From assembly GCF_001558695.1 (NCBI RefSeq), contig NZ_LNTU01000037.1, positions 415,138 to 479,137 of the forward strand: 64,000 nucleotides of DNA, read 5' to 3'. The notes under the pieces were generated by a model. The model was given only the letters and a program-made list of their open reading frames with translations, was not told the DNA's origin and searched no databases. The translations under genes were made by a program, and so were the position numbers. Source of the DNA: Paramesorhizobium deserti (GTDB lineage Bacteria > Pseudomonadota > Alphaproteobacteria > Rhizobiales > Rhizobiaceae). How positions within the stretch are numbered: the stretch's first letter is position 1; every line of letters starts with the position of its first letter. Of the stretch, positions 50,734-60,353 are shown piece after piece.

Positions 50734-50859
50734 AGGAATCTGCCGGAGATCGTTTCGTTGTTTTCCAAGGTTCGTTGATCCATTGCTCAACGTCCTTGCG
50801 AGACCGACGCCCTACATCATGCCGCTGACCGTCATGTCATTCCTAATGGCAGTCTCCTT

Positions 50860-53800
50860 TCATTCCGCGGCCGCGTTGAGCGGAGGTAACTCGAACTCCG
50901 CCTCGATCAACTCCGCAGAGGACGTCGCCGGCAACCGCCATCCCTTGATCAGCCCGTAGATGGCGGGGATCACCACCAGGGTCAGGAGGGTCGACGAGAT
51001 CATGCCGCCGATCATCGGTACGGCGATGCGCTGCATCACCTCAGACCCGGTTCCCGTGCTCCACAGGATCGGAACGAGACCGGCCATGATAGCGACGACC
51101 GTCATCATCTTGGGCCGAACCCGCTCCACCGCGCCGAGCATGATCGCCTCATAGAGATCAGCACGGGTGAAGCTGCGCTTCTGCTTGGCGCGTTCTTCCC
51201 TCAGTTCAGCCAGCGCTTGCTGAAGATAGATGAGCATGACCACGCCGGTTTCGGCGGCGACGCCGGCAAGCGCGATGAAGCCGACGGAGACCGCGACCGA
51301 CATGTTGAAGCCGAGCCACCACATCAGCCAGACCCCGCCGACCAGCGCGAACGGCAAGGACAGCATGACGATCAGCGTTTCGGTCAGCGCCTTGAAGTTC
51401 AGATAGAGCAGCAGGAAGATGATGAGTAACGTGACCGGCACGACGATCTTCATGCGTGCCTCGGCGCGTTGCAGATATTCGAACTGGCCGCTCCACCCAA
51501 CTGTGTAGCCGGGCGGTAGGGTCACCCGTTCCGCAACGGCCTTTTGGGCATCAGCGACATAACCGCCAAGATCGCGGCCGGTGATGTCGACAAAGATGTA
51601 GGTCGCAAGTTGGCCGTTCTCGGTGCGGATCGAGGTGGCGCCGCGCGTGAGCCCGACCTTGGCCACCTCGCCGAGCGGCACCGCGCCGCCGCGAGGCAGC
51701 GGCACCTGCACATCCGTCTCGATTGACTTGGGGTTCGAGCGCAGATCGCGCGGATAACGAATGTTGACCCCGTAGCGCTCTCGGTCCTCAACTGTCGTCG
51801 TCACCGTCTCGCCGCCGAGTGCGATCGCTATAACGTCCTGGACGTCGCCGACGGCAAGCCCGTAGCGGCCGAGCGCCTCCCGGTCCGGAACGATGTCGAG
51901 ATAATAGCCGCCGATCACACGCTCGGCATAAGCGCTCGACGTCCCCGGTACGGTTTTCAACGCCGCCTCGATCTGACGCGCGATCTTCTCCATCTCGGCT
52001 AGATCGGGGCCGAACACCTTGACACCGACGGGTGTGCGGATGCCAGTCGACAGCATGTCGATGCGGGCGCGGATCGGCATCGTCCAGGCGTTCGACACGC
52101 CGGGGAACTGCAGTGCCTTGTCCATCTCGGCTTTGAGGCTGTCGATAGTCACGCCCGGCCGCCACTGCTCCTTGGGCTTCAGATTGATGATCGTCTCGAA
52201 CATTTCGGTCGGAGCCGGGTCCGTGGCTGTCGCCGCGCGTCCGGCCTTGCCATAGACGGAATCGACTTCTGGGAAGGACTTGATGATGCGGTTCTGCATC
52301 TGCAGCAGTTCCGCTGCTTTGGTCACCGAGATCCCCGGCAAGGTTGTCGGCATGTACATCAGCGTGCCTTCATCGAGGCTCGGCATGAACTCGGAGCCGA
52401 GCTGGCGGGCCGGCCAGATGGATACACCGAGCACGACGACTGCGAGCAGGATCGTCAGCGTCTTGGCTTTGAGCACGCCCCGGATCACCGGACGGTAGAT
52501 CCAGATCAGGAAGCGGTTGATCGGGTTCTTGTGCTCCGGGATGATCCGACCGCGCACGAAGACCACCATCAGCGCCGGCACCAGCGTCACCGACAGGAGC
52601 GCCGCTGCCGCCATGGCAAAGGTCTTGGTGAAGGCGAGCGGACCGAACAGCCGGCCCTCCTGCGATTCCAACGTGAAGATCGGCAGGAAGGAAACCGTGA
52701 TGATCAACAGGCTGAAAAACAGGGCTGGCCCGACCTCGCTTGCCGCATCGATCAGGGTCTGCACCCGCGATTTGCCCGGTTCGGCCCGCTCGAGATGCTT
52801 GTGTGCATTCTCGATCATCACGATCGCGGCGTCGATCATGGCGCCGACGGCAATCGCGATGCCGCCAAGGCTCATGACGTTGGAGCCGAGGCCGATCGCT
52901 CTCATTGCCGCGAAAGCGATCAAAATGCCGACCGGCAGCATCAGGATGGCAACGAGGGCGCTGCGGAGATGAAGCAGGAAGACGACGCAGACGAGCGCGA
53001 CGATGATGCTTTCTTCGACGAGCGTGCCCTTGAGCGTTTCGATCGCCGCCTCGATCAGATGCGAGCGATCGTAAACCGGCACGATCTCAGCGCCGTTCGG
53101 CAGGCTGCCGGCGATGTCGGCGAGTCGCTGTTTGACATTGTCGATCACGGTGAGCGCATTGGCGCCGAAGCGTTGCAGCACGATTCCGCTCGCAACTTCG
53201 CCCTCGCCATTGAGCTCCGTGATGCCGCGCCTTTCGTCGGGACCGATCTCGACGCGCGCGACATCTCGCAGCCGCAGCGGCACGCCCTGGGAACTCTTGA
53301 GGACGATGTTCTCGATATCGGCCTGCGACTTGATGTAGCCGCGGCCCCGCACCATGAACTCGAACTCGGAGAGTTCGAGTGTGCGGCCGCCAACGTCACG
53401 ATTGCTGGACCGGACCGCGTCGCGGACCATCGCAAGCGAAATCCCCTGAGCGCGCAGCCGCAGTGGATCGACGACGATATTATACTGCTTCACAAAACCG
53501 CCGACGCTTGCGACCTCTGCGACCCCCTCCGCCTTGGAGGCGCCGTAACGCACGACCCAATCCTGCAACGAGCGCAGTTCGGCGAGTGTCATCTCCTTCG
53601 CAACGACAGCATATTGATAGACCCAGCCAACACCGGTCGCATCCGGCCCAAGCCCTGGCGTCGCGCCCTGTGGCAGGCGTTGCGCCGCTGCGTTGAGATA
53701 TTCGAGAACGCGGCTCCTTGCCCAATAGGGATCGGTGCCGTCCTCGAAGATCACATAAACGAAGGAGACGCCAAAGAAGGAGAAGCCGCGAACCACCTTC

Positions 53801-54036
53801 GACTTCGGCACCGTCAGCATTGCCGTCGTCAACGGGTAAGTGACCTGGTCCTCGACGACCTGCGGTGCCTGGCCGGGATAGTCGGTGTAGACGATGACCT
53901 GCACGTCGGAGAGATCGGGGATGGCGTCGAGTGGAAGCGTCTTCAGCGCATAGAGGCCAGCCGCGACGGCAAAGGCTGTGCCTACGAAGATCAGGATGAG
54001 GTTGCGTGCGGACCACGCGATCAGCCGGGCGATCAT
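50860..54036 (-). CDS. cusA: CusA-type heavy-metal RND efflux pump
   Basis: A 1058-residue inner-membrane RND transporter of the heavy-metal-efflux family. It opens MIARLIAWSARNLILIFVGTAFAV; residues about 340-550 and 870-1040 hold the two blocks of membrane helices. GAMIDAAIVMIENAHKHLE (about 400) is the form found in copper/silver pumps rather than the DFG-type motif of zinc/cobalt CzcA. The periplasmic region has EFMPSLDEGTLMYMPTTLPG, the HME signature. It exports Cu(I)/Ag(I) from the periplasm with CusB. It overlaps the cusB stop by 4 nt. No CusC-type outer-membrane gene is in the window. Confidence 0.94.
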   Translation of the reverse strand: MIARLIAWSARNLILIFVGTAFAVAAGLYALKTLPLDAIPDLSDVQVIVYTDYPGQAPQVVEDQVTYPLTTAMLTVPKSKVVRGFSFFGVSFVYVIFEDGTDPYWARSRVLEYLNAAAQRLPQGATPGLGPDATGVGWVYQYAVVAKEMTLAELRSLQDWVVRYGASKAEGVAEVASVGGFVKQYNIVVDPLRLRAQGISLAMVRDAVRSSNRDVGGRTLELSEFEFMVRGRGYIKSQADIENIVLKSSQGVPLRLRDVARVEIGPDERRGITELNGEGEVASGIVLQRFGANALTVIDNVKQRLADIAGSLPNGAEIVPVYDRSHLIEAAIETLKGTLVEESIIVALVCVVFLLHLRSALVAILMLPVGILIAFAAMRAIGLGSNVMSLGGIAIAVGAMIDAAIVMIENAHKHLERAEPGKSRVQTLIDAASEVGPALFFSLLIITVSFLPIFTLESQEGRLFGPLAFTKTFAMAAAALLSVTLVPALMVVFVRGRIIPEHKNPINRFLIWIYRPVIRGVLKAKTLTILLAVVVLGVSIWPARQLGSEFMPSLDEGTLMYMPTTLPGISVTKAAELLQMQNRIIKSFPEVDSVYGKAGRAATATDPAPTEMFETIINLKPKEQWRPGVTIDSLKAEMDKALQFPGVSNAWTMPIRARIDMLSTGIRTPVGVKVFGPDLAEMEKIARQIEAALKTVPGTSSAYAERVIGGYYLDIVPDREALGRYGLAVGDVQDVIAIALGGETVTTTVEDRERYGVNIRYPRDLRSNPKSIETDVQVPLPRGGAVPLGEVAKVGLTRGATSIRTENGQLATYIFVDITGRDLGGYVADAQKAVAERVTLPPGYTVGWSGQFEYLQRAEARMKIVVPVTLLIIFLLLYLNFKALTETLIVMLSLPFALVGGVWLMWWLGFNMSVAVSVGFIALAGVAAETGVVMLIYLQQALAELREERAKQKRSFTRADLYEAIMLGAVERVRPKMMTVVAIMAGLVPILWSTGTGSEVMQRIAVPMIGGMISSTLLTLVVIPAIYGLIKGWRLPATSSAELIEAEFELPPLNAAAE

Positions 54037-55472
54037 GGTGTCGCCTCCGCGCTCGTCATGCCATCCAACGCGGCCTTGAGATTGCTCTCCGCATCGATCA
54101 GGAAGTTCGCCGCAACAACGATCTTATCGCCCGCCGCGATCCCGGATCGGATCTCGGTGAACCCGCCGCCCTGCTGGCCAACCTGAACCTGCCGTGGCTC
54201 GAAGCGTCCGTCGCCCTTATCCACGATGACGACCTGCCGGCTTCCGGTATCGATCACGGCATTGTCGGGAACGGCCACGACCTGACTGCCGCTCCCGCTG
54301 GCGATCTCGACATCCGCATACATGTCCGGCAGCAAGATGCCGTCAGGGTTAAGGATTTCGATGCGCACCTTCGTCGTGCGGGTGTCCGTCGCGACCTGCG
54401 GATAGATTAGAGCCACACGGCCGGTGAAGGTCTCCCCCCGCCGGCTCCGCAGTCGGATGACGGCGGTCGCGCCAACCTTGACCGCGCCGAGCTGATATTC
54501 GGGCACGTCCGCCACGACCCAGACGGTCGAAATATCGGCGATCCGAAAGAGAACATCGCCGGGTGCGGCCTTCATCCCCTCCACGGCGTTCCGCTGAAGC
54601 ACAATGCCGTCGCGTGGTGCCCGCCATGTCATCGAAAGCGGCACCTTGCGTGTCCGTTCGATCTCGGCGATCGCTTCGGGAGGGACACCGAGATTTTCAA
54701 GCCTTTGACGGGCACCGCCGAGCGCTCCATCCCTGCCACCACTGTTTAGGTCGGTGAGGAATTGGGCGCCGGCGGCAGCGATTTCGGGCGAGTAGAGCTG
54801 AAGAAGAGCTTGGCCCTTGGCGATGCGATCGCCGGTCGTCACGCTCGCGACGGTGTTGATGAAAGCGTCCGAGCGTGTTGCAACGACGGTCACGCGCCGC
54901 TCGTCGAGCTGCACCGTTCCGGGCACGCGCACCGGATTGACAATCACTCGTTCGGCGACAGCCTCCGTCCTCACGCCCGTCCGCTGCAGCTTACCCGGAG
55001 CGACCTTGACCGAAGAGCCATCCTCGTCCTCGTAGACGGGGATGTAGTCCATCCCCATCGGATCCTTCTTGGGTGTCGGCGAGGTGTCCGGCAAACCCAT
55101 CGGGTTGCGGTAGTACAGCACGCGCTTCGCACCATCATTGGCGGGTGCGGCTGCCGCCTCCCTGTTCGCCGGCTCCTCCTCGAAGCTTACATCCTCGTCG
55201 GCATGAACCGCAAGGAAGTCCCGGCCATCGGCGGTCTTCTTCGGCACGGCGGAATAGAAGGGCTGACCGTCCGGATCGCGGTAATAGATGACAGGCCCTG
55301 TTTGCGCGCGACCGGCACTCGCCGGCAGAATTCCGGCACTCTCGAGCCAAGGAACGGCGCGAAGCCATGAAGGGTCAGGCAGCGCGAGATCGCGATGCCC
55401 GGCCCAATAGCCTCCAGCCCCCGCCGCCAGAACGGTGGCGAGGGTGAGGCCAATTCGGGCCGCCCGGTTCAT
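54033..55472 (-). CDS. cusB: CusB-type membrane-fusion protein with heavy-metal-binding domains
   Basis: A 479-residue periplasmic adaptor. An N-terminal signal anchor (IGLTLATVLAAGAGGYWAG) is followed by two heavy-metal-binding (YHS-like HMBD) motifs, VIYYRDPDGQPFYSAVPKK and VLYYRNPMGLPDTSPTPKKD with PMGMDYIPVYEDE. The adaptor domains follow (GTVQLDERRVTVVATRSDAF, later PRDGIVLQRNAVEGMKAAPGD). It hands metal to CusA. The start at 55472 forms an ATGA overlap with the upstream gene; the longer frame is overlap. Two metal-binding modules in one adaptor are a noticeable extra. Confidence 0.92.
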   Translation of the reverse strand: MNRAARIGLTLATVLAAGAGGYWAGHRDLALPDPSWLRAVPWLESAGILPASAGRAQTGPVIYYRDPDGQPFYSAVPKKTADGRDFLAVHADEDVSFEEEPANREAAAAPANDGAKRVLYYRNPMGLPDTSPTPKKDPMGMDYIPVYEDEDGSSVKVAPGKLQRTGVRTEAVAERVIVNPVRVPGTVQLDERRVTVVATRSDAFINTVASVTTGDRIAKGQALLQLYSPEIAAAGAQFLTDLNSGGRDGALGGARQRLENLGVPPEAIAEIERTRKVPLSMTWRAPRDGIVLQRNAVEGMKAAPGDVLFRIADISTVWVVADVPEYQLGAVKVGATAVIRLRSRRGETFTGRVALIYPQVATDTRTTKVRIEILNPDGILLPDMYADVEIASGSGSQVVAVPDNAVIDTGSRQVVIVDKGDGRFEPRQVQVGQQGGGFTEIRSGIAAGDKIVVAANFLIDAESNLKAALDGMTSAEATP

Positions 55473-55876
55473 GGCACGGCCTTGAACACGAGCTTGTTTT
55501 CGAGCGTGCCGGTCTCGCCCTGCACCTTGGCGCCGAGCGACAGCCGCCAACCACCCGCCATCGAGATTTGCGCCTTGAAGCGGTAGACGCCGGGCTCGGT
55601 CGACGGCAGCGCTTCGATCGGCGCTGCCATCATTTCCATCCCGTCAGGCGCCATATCGACGCGCTGGGCGAAGATCACGGCGTCCGGCACGGCTTCGCCC
55701 GAGCGCTTGTCGACCAGGCGCACGGCGATCACGGCCGCATTGCCTTGCTCGATCTCAGGCTGGACGAGCTGGAACTCGTAATCCTGGATCCCGGCCCAGG
55801 CGTTGGAGGAAAGGCCCGCAACCGCAAGACCCATCAGCACCGCAGAGGCGGTGCGCTTCATTGCAAAAAACTTCAT
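55469..55876 (-). CDS. FixH-like periplasmic protein of the cus operon
   Basis: A 135-residue exported protein with a signal peptide (AVLMGLAVAGLSSNAWA) and a FixH/YtkA-type beta-sandwich. Key runs are LVQPEIEQGNAAVIAVRLVDKRSGEAVPDA and STEPGVYRFKAQISMAGGWRLSLGA. YtkA/FixH-like proteins next to copper pumps are thought to bind or chaperone copper. It is coupled to cusB by overlap. ATG 55876 is used; ATG 55861 is also in frame. Confidence 0.8.
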   Translation of the reverse strand: MKFFAMKRTASAVLMGLAVAGLSSNAWAGIQDYEFQLVQPEIEQGNAAVIAVRLVDKRSGEAVPDAVIFAQRVDMAPDGMEMMAAPIEALPSTEPGVYRFKAQISMAGGWRLSLGAKVQGETGTLENKLVFKAVP

Positions 55877-56005
55877 TGTTCAATTCCCGAGTTTCATCAT
55901 TGATCCGCGCAGGCGCACGGCTTGACTCGTGGCAACAAGCCACGGCGTTTCGCCGCACGGCAGTCGGCCACACGGCAGACGGCTCAAAACGAGCCGGCGA
56001 TGAAC

Positions 56006-56368
56006 TCAGGTTCTGGGAGGTCGTGGAGGGGGTGCTTCGGCCAGGAGATCGCGCGCGGCGTCATCCCATGGCGTAAGCACGGTCACGGATACGGAAATGG
56101 CCCGATGGGATGCGCTGACCGCTGGCGCGCTCGGGAAACATTTGGCCACGCACAAAGTCACCAATGGACACGACTTCTGGCAATCCGGCAGCGACTGCTT
56201 CTGTTGAGGACAGCCCGGCATGTCCTCCATCGCCGCCATGGGCTCGGCACCCATCATCGCCGCAGCCGATGGAGCAGTCAGAAGGCTCAGGACCGCCAGG
56301 ATCGAGAGCAGACGGGGGAGCAAAGACCAGATTTTCACGCACGCAACCTCGCACATTGTGCGGCGCAA
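56006..56368 (-). CDS. Cys/Met-rich small exported protein upstream of cus genes
   Basis: A 120-residue protein with an N-terminal signal (LLPRLLSILAVLSLLTAPSAAA). A short mature part carries possible metal ligands: MMGAEPMAAMEDMPGCPQQ, then LPDCQKSCPLVTLCVAKC. Five cysteines and a Met cluster fit copper/silver binding. It lies 129 bp upstream of the FixH-like gene in the same direction and is probably the first gene of the copper operon. The C-terminal proline-rich tail (EAPPPRPPRT) is low-complexity. Family unknown. Confidence 0.65.
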   Translation of the reverse strand: MRRTMCEVACVKIWSLLPRLLSILAVLSLLTAPSAAAMMGAEPMAAMEDMPGCPQQKQSLPDCQKSCPLVTLCVAKCFPSAPAVSASHRAISVSVTVLTPWDDAARDLLAEAPPPRPPRT

Positions 56369-56540
56369 GAAAAGATGGCGAGGATCACATAAGTGTCAGG
56401 AAAGCAGGACTGATTGCCGCAAGCAAATCAAACGGTCACCTGAATTACCTGAATCAATTGAGCGATGAGTGCTGTCGAGATCTCGGAGTCCGTCACTATA
56501 GGTAAGCGAGTATCAAGCTCTGTGGGGCGACGTTGGGCTG

Positions 56541-56667
56541 GGTGCATCGCTTAGCTGGGCCGATGGCCGCTATTCGGTTTTCGGCGAGGCCTCGGCGCCG
56601 GGGCGGTGTGGGAAGAGTTCGGCGACAGCTATGGCCTCGGTGCCAAAATCGGCTTCATGTATAGAAT
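56541..56667 (+). pseudogene. Autotransporter beta-barrel C-terminal remnant, frameshifted
   Basis: One frame reads SWADGRYSVFGEASA and, after a frameshift near 56605, another reads EEFGDSYGLGAKIGFMYRM. Joined, they match the last two strands of autotransporter beta-barrels (WxDGRYSLYGExSA, then FGDSYxLxxxxGxRxxF). No upstream barrel or passenger remains. It is a decayed end fragment next to a transposase remnant. Confidence 0.6.
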
Positions 56668-56785
56668 GAACCCGCTGCGCGGGAGGGCCCCCGCGGTTGA
56701 GGTAGAGGGCACAGGCCGGTCGTCGCGCGTGCATTGAGCGTGGTTTGGCTGAGGCAGAGCATGACGGGCTTCTTCAACAAGGAGT

Positions 56786-57025
56786 CTGACCAAGTCAGCG
56801 ACCGGCCTCGAAGACTGGATAGATCGAGCGGAGAAACGCGTGATGGCGTCGCTCGCCAAAGGCGTCGTTCTCAAGGACAAGGCTGCGGTTCAGCTTGCGA
56901 TCACCTCATCCTGGTCTAATGGCCAGACCGAAAGCCAGATTACAAAGCTCAAGCTCGTCAAACGGCAGATGTATGGCCGCGGAAAACTCGATCTGCTGGG
57001 AGGCCGCGTCATCGGCGCAACCTAA
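56786..57025 (+). pseudogene. ISL3-family transposase C-terminal remnant
   Basis: An open frame to the TAA at 57023-57025 encodes GLEDWIDRAEKRVMASLAKG, then SSWSNGQTESQITKLKLVKRQMYGRGKLDLL. The WSNGQTEgQItrLKxlKRQMYGR stretch is the diagnostic C-terminus of ISL3 (IS1096/IS204-type) transposases. The catalytic core is absent, so the element is dead. It marks an old insertion or recombination point between the copper cluster and the amino-acid-uptake block. Confidence 0.8.
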
Positions 57026-57094
57026 AACGTCACCAAAATTGCGTCAGAATATTCCACGTCGAAACATACTGAAATCAATGCATGGCCTGCCGGC

Positions 57095-57997
57095 CTAAAT
57101 AACCGCCACCTGATGTCGCATATTGCGCACCTCCATCAGAGCCGACACGAATGCCCTGACCAGGCGCGCCTTCTGCATGTCGGGCCGAAACAGAAGATAG
57201 CTCTTGAAATAGACGGCCGGTTCGAATGGCCGCAGGATCAGGCCGCGTTCGGCGAAGCCATCCACCGCGAGCGGATTGACGATACCTGCCCCAACACCTT
57301 CGAGAGCGAGTGCGCAGGCAGTGATGGCGAACGGCGTCTCGATCACAAGGTTGGGTTTGGCGCCTGCATCCTCACATAATTTGTCGAATTGAAGCCTGGC
57401 TCTGTCTTCGGGAGAAAGAGCAACATAATCGATCCCGTCGAAATCCCGTGGATGGATCACCTTCTTCGACGAGAGAGGATGTCCGGACGGGAGGGCGCAC
57501 AGCGCAGGGAAACTTCCGAACACCTGATGCTCGACTCCGGAAAGGTCGACTTCGTCCGCAGCCAGCCCGAGATCGAATTCCCCATCGACAACATGATTGC
57601 GGACGGAGGCCGATGTCATGATGCTGAGGGTTACAATCGCAGACGGAAAGGATTCTTTAAATTTGCGGACGGCTCGGGGGACTACCGTGGAACCTGCCGC
57701 AGCGAGGCTCGCGACACGGATATGCCCTGAGCCGAAATCGCGAATACGCGCCGCCGTGGAGCGCAGCCTGTCGAGTCCTCGGAAGCTTGTCTCGACGTCC
57801 CGATAGAAGATCTCCGCTTCGGGCGTCGGAACCAGTCTCCCCTTCACACGGTCGAAGAGCGGAAAGCCTATCGCCGCCTCCAGTTCCCCGATCAACCGGC
57901 TCACAGCCGGCTGCGTTACGCCCATCAGCTCCGCCGCCCTGGAAGCCGTTCCCGAAATGATGACCGCCCTGAAGGCTTCGATCTGCCTGAAGTTCAA
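57095..57997 (-). CDS. LysR family transcriptional regulator
   Basis: A 300-residue LysR regulator. The HTH reads MNFRQIEAFRAVIISGTASRAAELMGVTQPAVSRLIGELE (residues 1-40; recognition helix TQPAVSRLIGELE). The effector domain covers about 90-290, with HIRVASLAAAGSTVVPRAVRKF at its start. It is divergent from the PLP enzyme and amino-acid ABC transporter and likely activates them in response to their substrate. The shared promoter gap is 57998-58101. Confidence 0.93.
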   Translation of the reverse strand: MNFRQIEAFRAVIISGTASRAAELMGVTQPAVSRLIGELEAAIGFPLFDRVKGRLVPTPEAEIFYRDVETSFRGLDRLRSTAARIRDFGSGHIRVASLAAAGSTVVPRAVRKFKESFPSAIVTLSIMTSASVRNHVVDGEFDLGLAADEVDLSGVEHQVFGSFPALCALPSGHPLSSKKVIHPRDFDGIDYVALSPEDRARLQFDKLCEDAGAKPNLVIETPFAITACALALEGVGAGIVNPLAVDGFAERGLILRPFEPAVYFKSYLLFRPDMQKARLVRAFVSALMEVRNMRHQVAVI

Positions 57998-58101
57998 CTT
58001 CGTAGCCTATAAGGTTTGCGCATGGACCTAGACGCCCTCGTCAATTGTCCTTCTACCACCACCGTGGCAGATTTTCCTCCGAAATCGAAAGAGGAAATCC
58101 A

Positions 58102-59283
58102 ATGCGCGACCGGACGCTCTGCGTTAAACGACCTGAAGTCTCCCATGAAGGCTTCGCCAGCCTGGCTACCCCGACCTACCGGGCCTCCACCATCGTTTTC
58201 GACAGCGCGGAAGCCTACGCCAATCGGTCGAAGCGTGGACCCGACGGCTATACCTACGGTCTTCACGGAACGCCCACATCCAGAACGTTGGAGGCTTCCA
58301 TCACGGCGCTCGAGCAGGGACTGCGCACGGTGCTTGTTCCTTCCGGACAAGCCGCCATTACCGTGGTCTTCCTCTCAGTGCTCATGCCCGGTGATACTGT
58401 CCTCATCCCTGACAGCGCCTATCCCCCGGTCGCCAGCTTCTGCGAAAACTACCTGAAGCCGCGCGGCATCTCATATCGGATCTATGACCCGATGATCGGA
58501 GCTGGCATCGCGGATCTCATCGATGACAGCGTCAAGCTCATCTGGACGGAGTCGCCCGGCTCGACGACAATGGAGATCCAGGACATTCCCGCCATCGTCG
58601 CCGCGGCGAAGGCGCGCGGCGTTCTGACGGGCTGCGACAATACCTGGGCGACGCCTCTCTATTTCAAGCCGCTGGCGCACGATGTGGACTTCTCGTCTAT
58701 GGCGCTGACGAAGTATGTCGGTGGACATTCCGATCTCCTGATGGGTTCGATCGCCGTCAAGGACATGGCACTCCACAAGAAGCTGAAGGACACCATGCGC
58801 ATGATCGGCATGGGCGTCTCGCCCGACGACTGCGCGCTCGCATTGCGGGGGATGGAAACCATGGGCGTTCGCCTCGCCCATTCCGGCCGGGTCGCCCTCG
58901 ACTTCGCCAAGAGGATGGCGAGCCGACTGCCTCAAGGGCTGGTGCTACATCCGGCGCTGTCCGGTGCCGCCGGACATGCATTTTTCCAGCGAGATTTCTC
59001 GGGTGGGAGCGGCGTGTTCAGCGTCGTCATCCCTGCTCATGCCGAGACCGCCCTCCCCGACCTGCTGACAGCGGCGCAGACCTTCTCCATCGGGGCGTCC
59101 TGGGGCGGCACCCATAGCCTTCTTGCCCCCATGACCATCACGCGCGTGACCGACCCCGCGGCTCACTCGGGCACCATCCTGCGCATCAATATCGGGCTCG
59201 AGGACGAGAACGATCTTTGGGCGGACCTCGAACCGATCGTGGAGGCGGTCGCCGCGGCGCCCCCGGTGGCCAGAACCGCCTGA
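58102..59283 (+). CDS. PLP-dependent Cys/Met-metabolism enzyme (cystathionine beta-lyase-like)
   Basis: A 393-residue fold-type I PLP enzyme of the MetC/MetB family. It has TPTYRASTIVFDSAEAYANR and the phosphate/substrate region YTYGLHGTPTSRTLEASI near the N-terminus. The PLP-aspartate is in GCDNTWATPLYFKPL and the Schiff-base lysine in SSMALTKYVGGHSDLLMG (about residue 205). Such enzymes cleave C-S bonds of cystathionine or related thioether amino acids. ATG 58102 has GAGGAA about 7 nt upstream; the 58045 start lacks support. The transporter genes follow directly, so its substrate is probably an imported amino acid. Confidence 0.9.
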   Translation: MRDRTLCVKRPEVSHEGFASLATPTYRASTIVFDSAEAYANRSKRGPDGYTYGLHGTPTSRTLEASITALEQGLRTVLVPSGQAAITVVFLSVLMPGDTVLIPDSAYPPVASFCENYLKPRGISYRIYDPMIGAGIADLIDDSVKLIWTESPGSTTMEIQDIPAIVAAAKARGVLTGCDNTWATPLYFKPLAHDVDFSSMALTKYVGGHSDLLMGSIAVKDMALHKKLKDTMRMIGMGVSPDDCALALRGMETMGVRLAHSGRVALDFAKRMASRLPQGLVLHPALSGAAGHAFFQRDFSGGSGVFSVVIPAHAETALPDLLTAAQTFSIGASWGGTHSLLAPMTITRVTDPAAHSGTILRINIGLEDENDLWADLEPIVEAVAAAPPVARTA

Positions 59284-59324
59284 ACAGCATCACCAACCCA
59301 ATCAATAATAAAGGGAACGAAGAC

Positions 59325-60341
59325 ATGAAGAACTGGACAATCGGCATTGTGGCGCTCGCCGCCGCGCTTTCCACCACGGCCGCCCATGCTGGCCCGACGC
59401 TCGACAAGGTGAAGGAAAGAGGTCACATCGTCTGCGGCGCAAGCCAGGGCACCGTCGGCTTCGGGGCACCCGACGACAAGGGTTACTGGCGCGGCCTTGA
59501 CGTCGAAACCTGCCGCGCGGTGGCAGTCGCCGTTTTCGGGGACAGGGAGAAGGTGGAGTTCGTACCGCTCAGCGGACAGCAGCGCATTCCAGCGCTGCAG
59601 ACCGGCGAGATCGACATTCTCCCGCGGACGCTGACCTGGACGCTGCAGCGGGATGCGAACGGCATCAATTTCACCACGCCCAACTACTACGAATTCACTG
59701 GATTCATGGTCGCGAAGGCGTCCGGCGTGACGAAGGTGGAAGAGATGACGGGCGCCTCTGTCTGTGTCCAGACCGGTTCGACGACCGAAGTCGTGGTGAA
59801 CGACGTCTCGTCCAAGCTGAAGCTCGATCTCCGGCCGGTCGTATTCGACAACGTCGCCGCGACCCGTCAGGCATTCTTCTCGGGCCGCTGCGACGCCCTT
59901 ATCACGGATGCCTCCGCGCTCGCTTCTGTCCGGGCAACCCAGTCCAGCAACCCTGACGACTACGTGATCTTCCCGGCCACGAAATACATGGACGCGCTCA
60001 CGCCCGCCGTGCGGCATGGCGACGACCAGTGGATGGACATCGTGAACTGGTCGATCCAAGCGCTCCTCAATGCCGAACTCTACGGAATCACCCAGGCGAA
60101 CGTGGACGAGATGCTGGAGTCCGACGATCCTCGCACGAGACGCTTCCTCGGCGTCGAACCCGGCAATGGGAAAGCTCTGGGCCTGGACGACAGGTTCGCC
60201 TACAACATCGTCAAACAGCTCGGAAACTACGGCGAGATGTTCGAGCGCAATGTCGGCAAGGGCAGCCCGCTCAAGGTCGATCGGGGCCCGAACCGGCTGT
60301 TCATCGACGGCGGCCTGATGTTCCCAATGGCTTTCCAGTAG
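59325..60341 (+). CDS. Amino-acid ABC transporter substrate-binding protein (AapJ-like)
   Basis: A 338-residue periplasmic binding protein of the general L-amino-acid (AapJ/BztA) type. The signal peptide is IGIVALAAALSTTAAHA. The mature start is LDKVKERGHIVCGASQGTVGF, then RGLDVETCRAVAVAVFGD with the family cysteine, and later CVQTGSTTEVVVNDVS. AAAGGGA lies about 9 nt before ATG 59325. It follows the PLP enzyme by 41 bp in one transcription unit. Confidence 0.92.
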   Translation: MKNWTIGIVALAAALSTTAAHAGPTLDKVKERGHIVCGASQGTVGFGAPDDKGYWRGLDVETCRAVAVAVFGDREKVEFVPLSGQQRIPALQTGEIDILPRTLTWTLQRDANGINFTTPNYYEFTGFMVAKASGVTKVEEMTGASVCVQTGSTTEVVVNDVSSKLKLDLRPVVFDNVAATRQAFFSGRCDALITDASALASVRATQSSNPDDYVIFPATKYMDALTPAVRHGDDQWMDIVNWSIQALLNAELYGITQANVDEMLESDDPRTRRFLGVEPGNGKALGLDDRFAYNIVKQLGNYGEMFERNVGKGSPLKVDRGPNRLFIDGGLMFPMAFQ

Positions 60342-60353
60342 GAGGATCGGCCG

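Noticed and set aside
52531..54186. 551-residue plus-strand open frame
   Set aside because: Antisense shadow of cusA; very high Asp/Arg/His content and no domain, while the opposite strand encodes a textbook RND pump.
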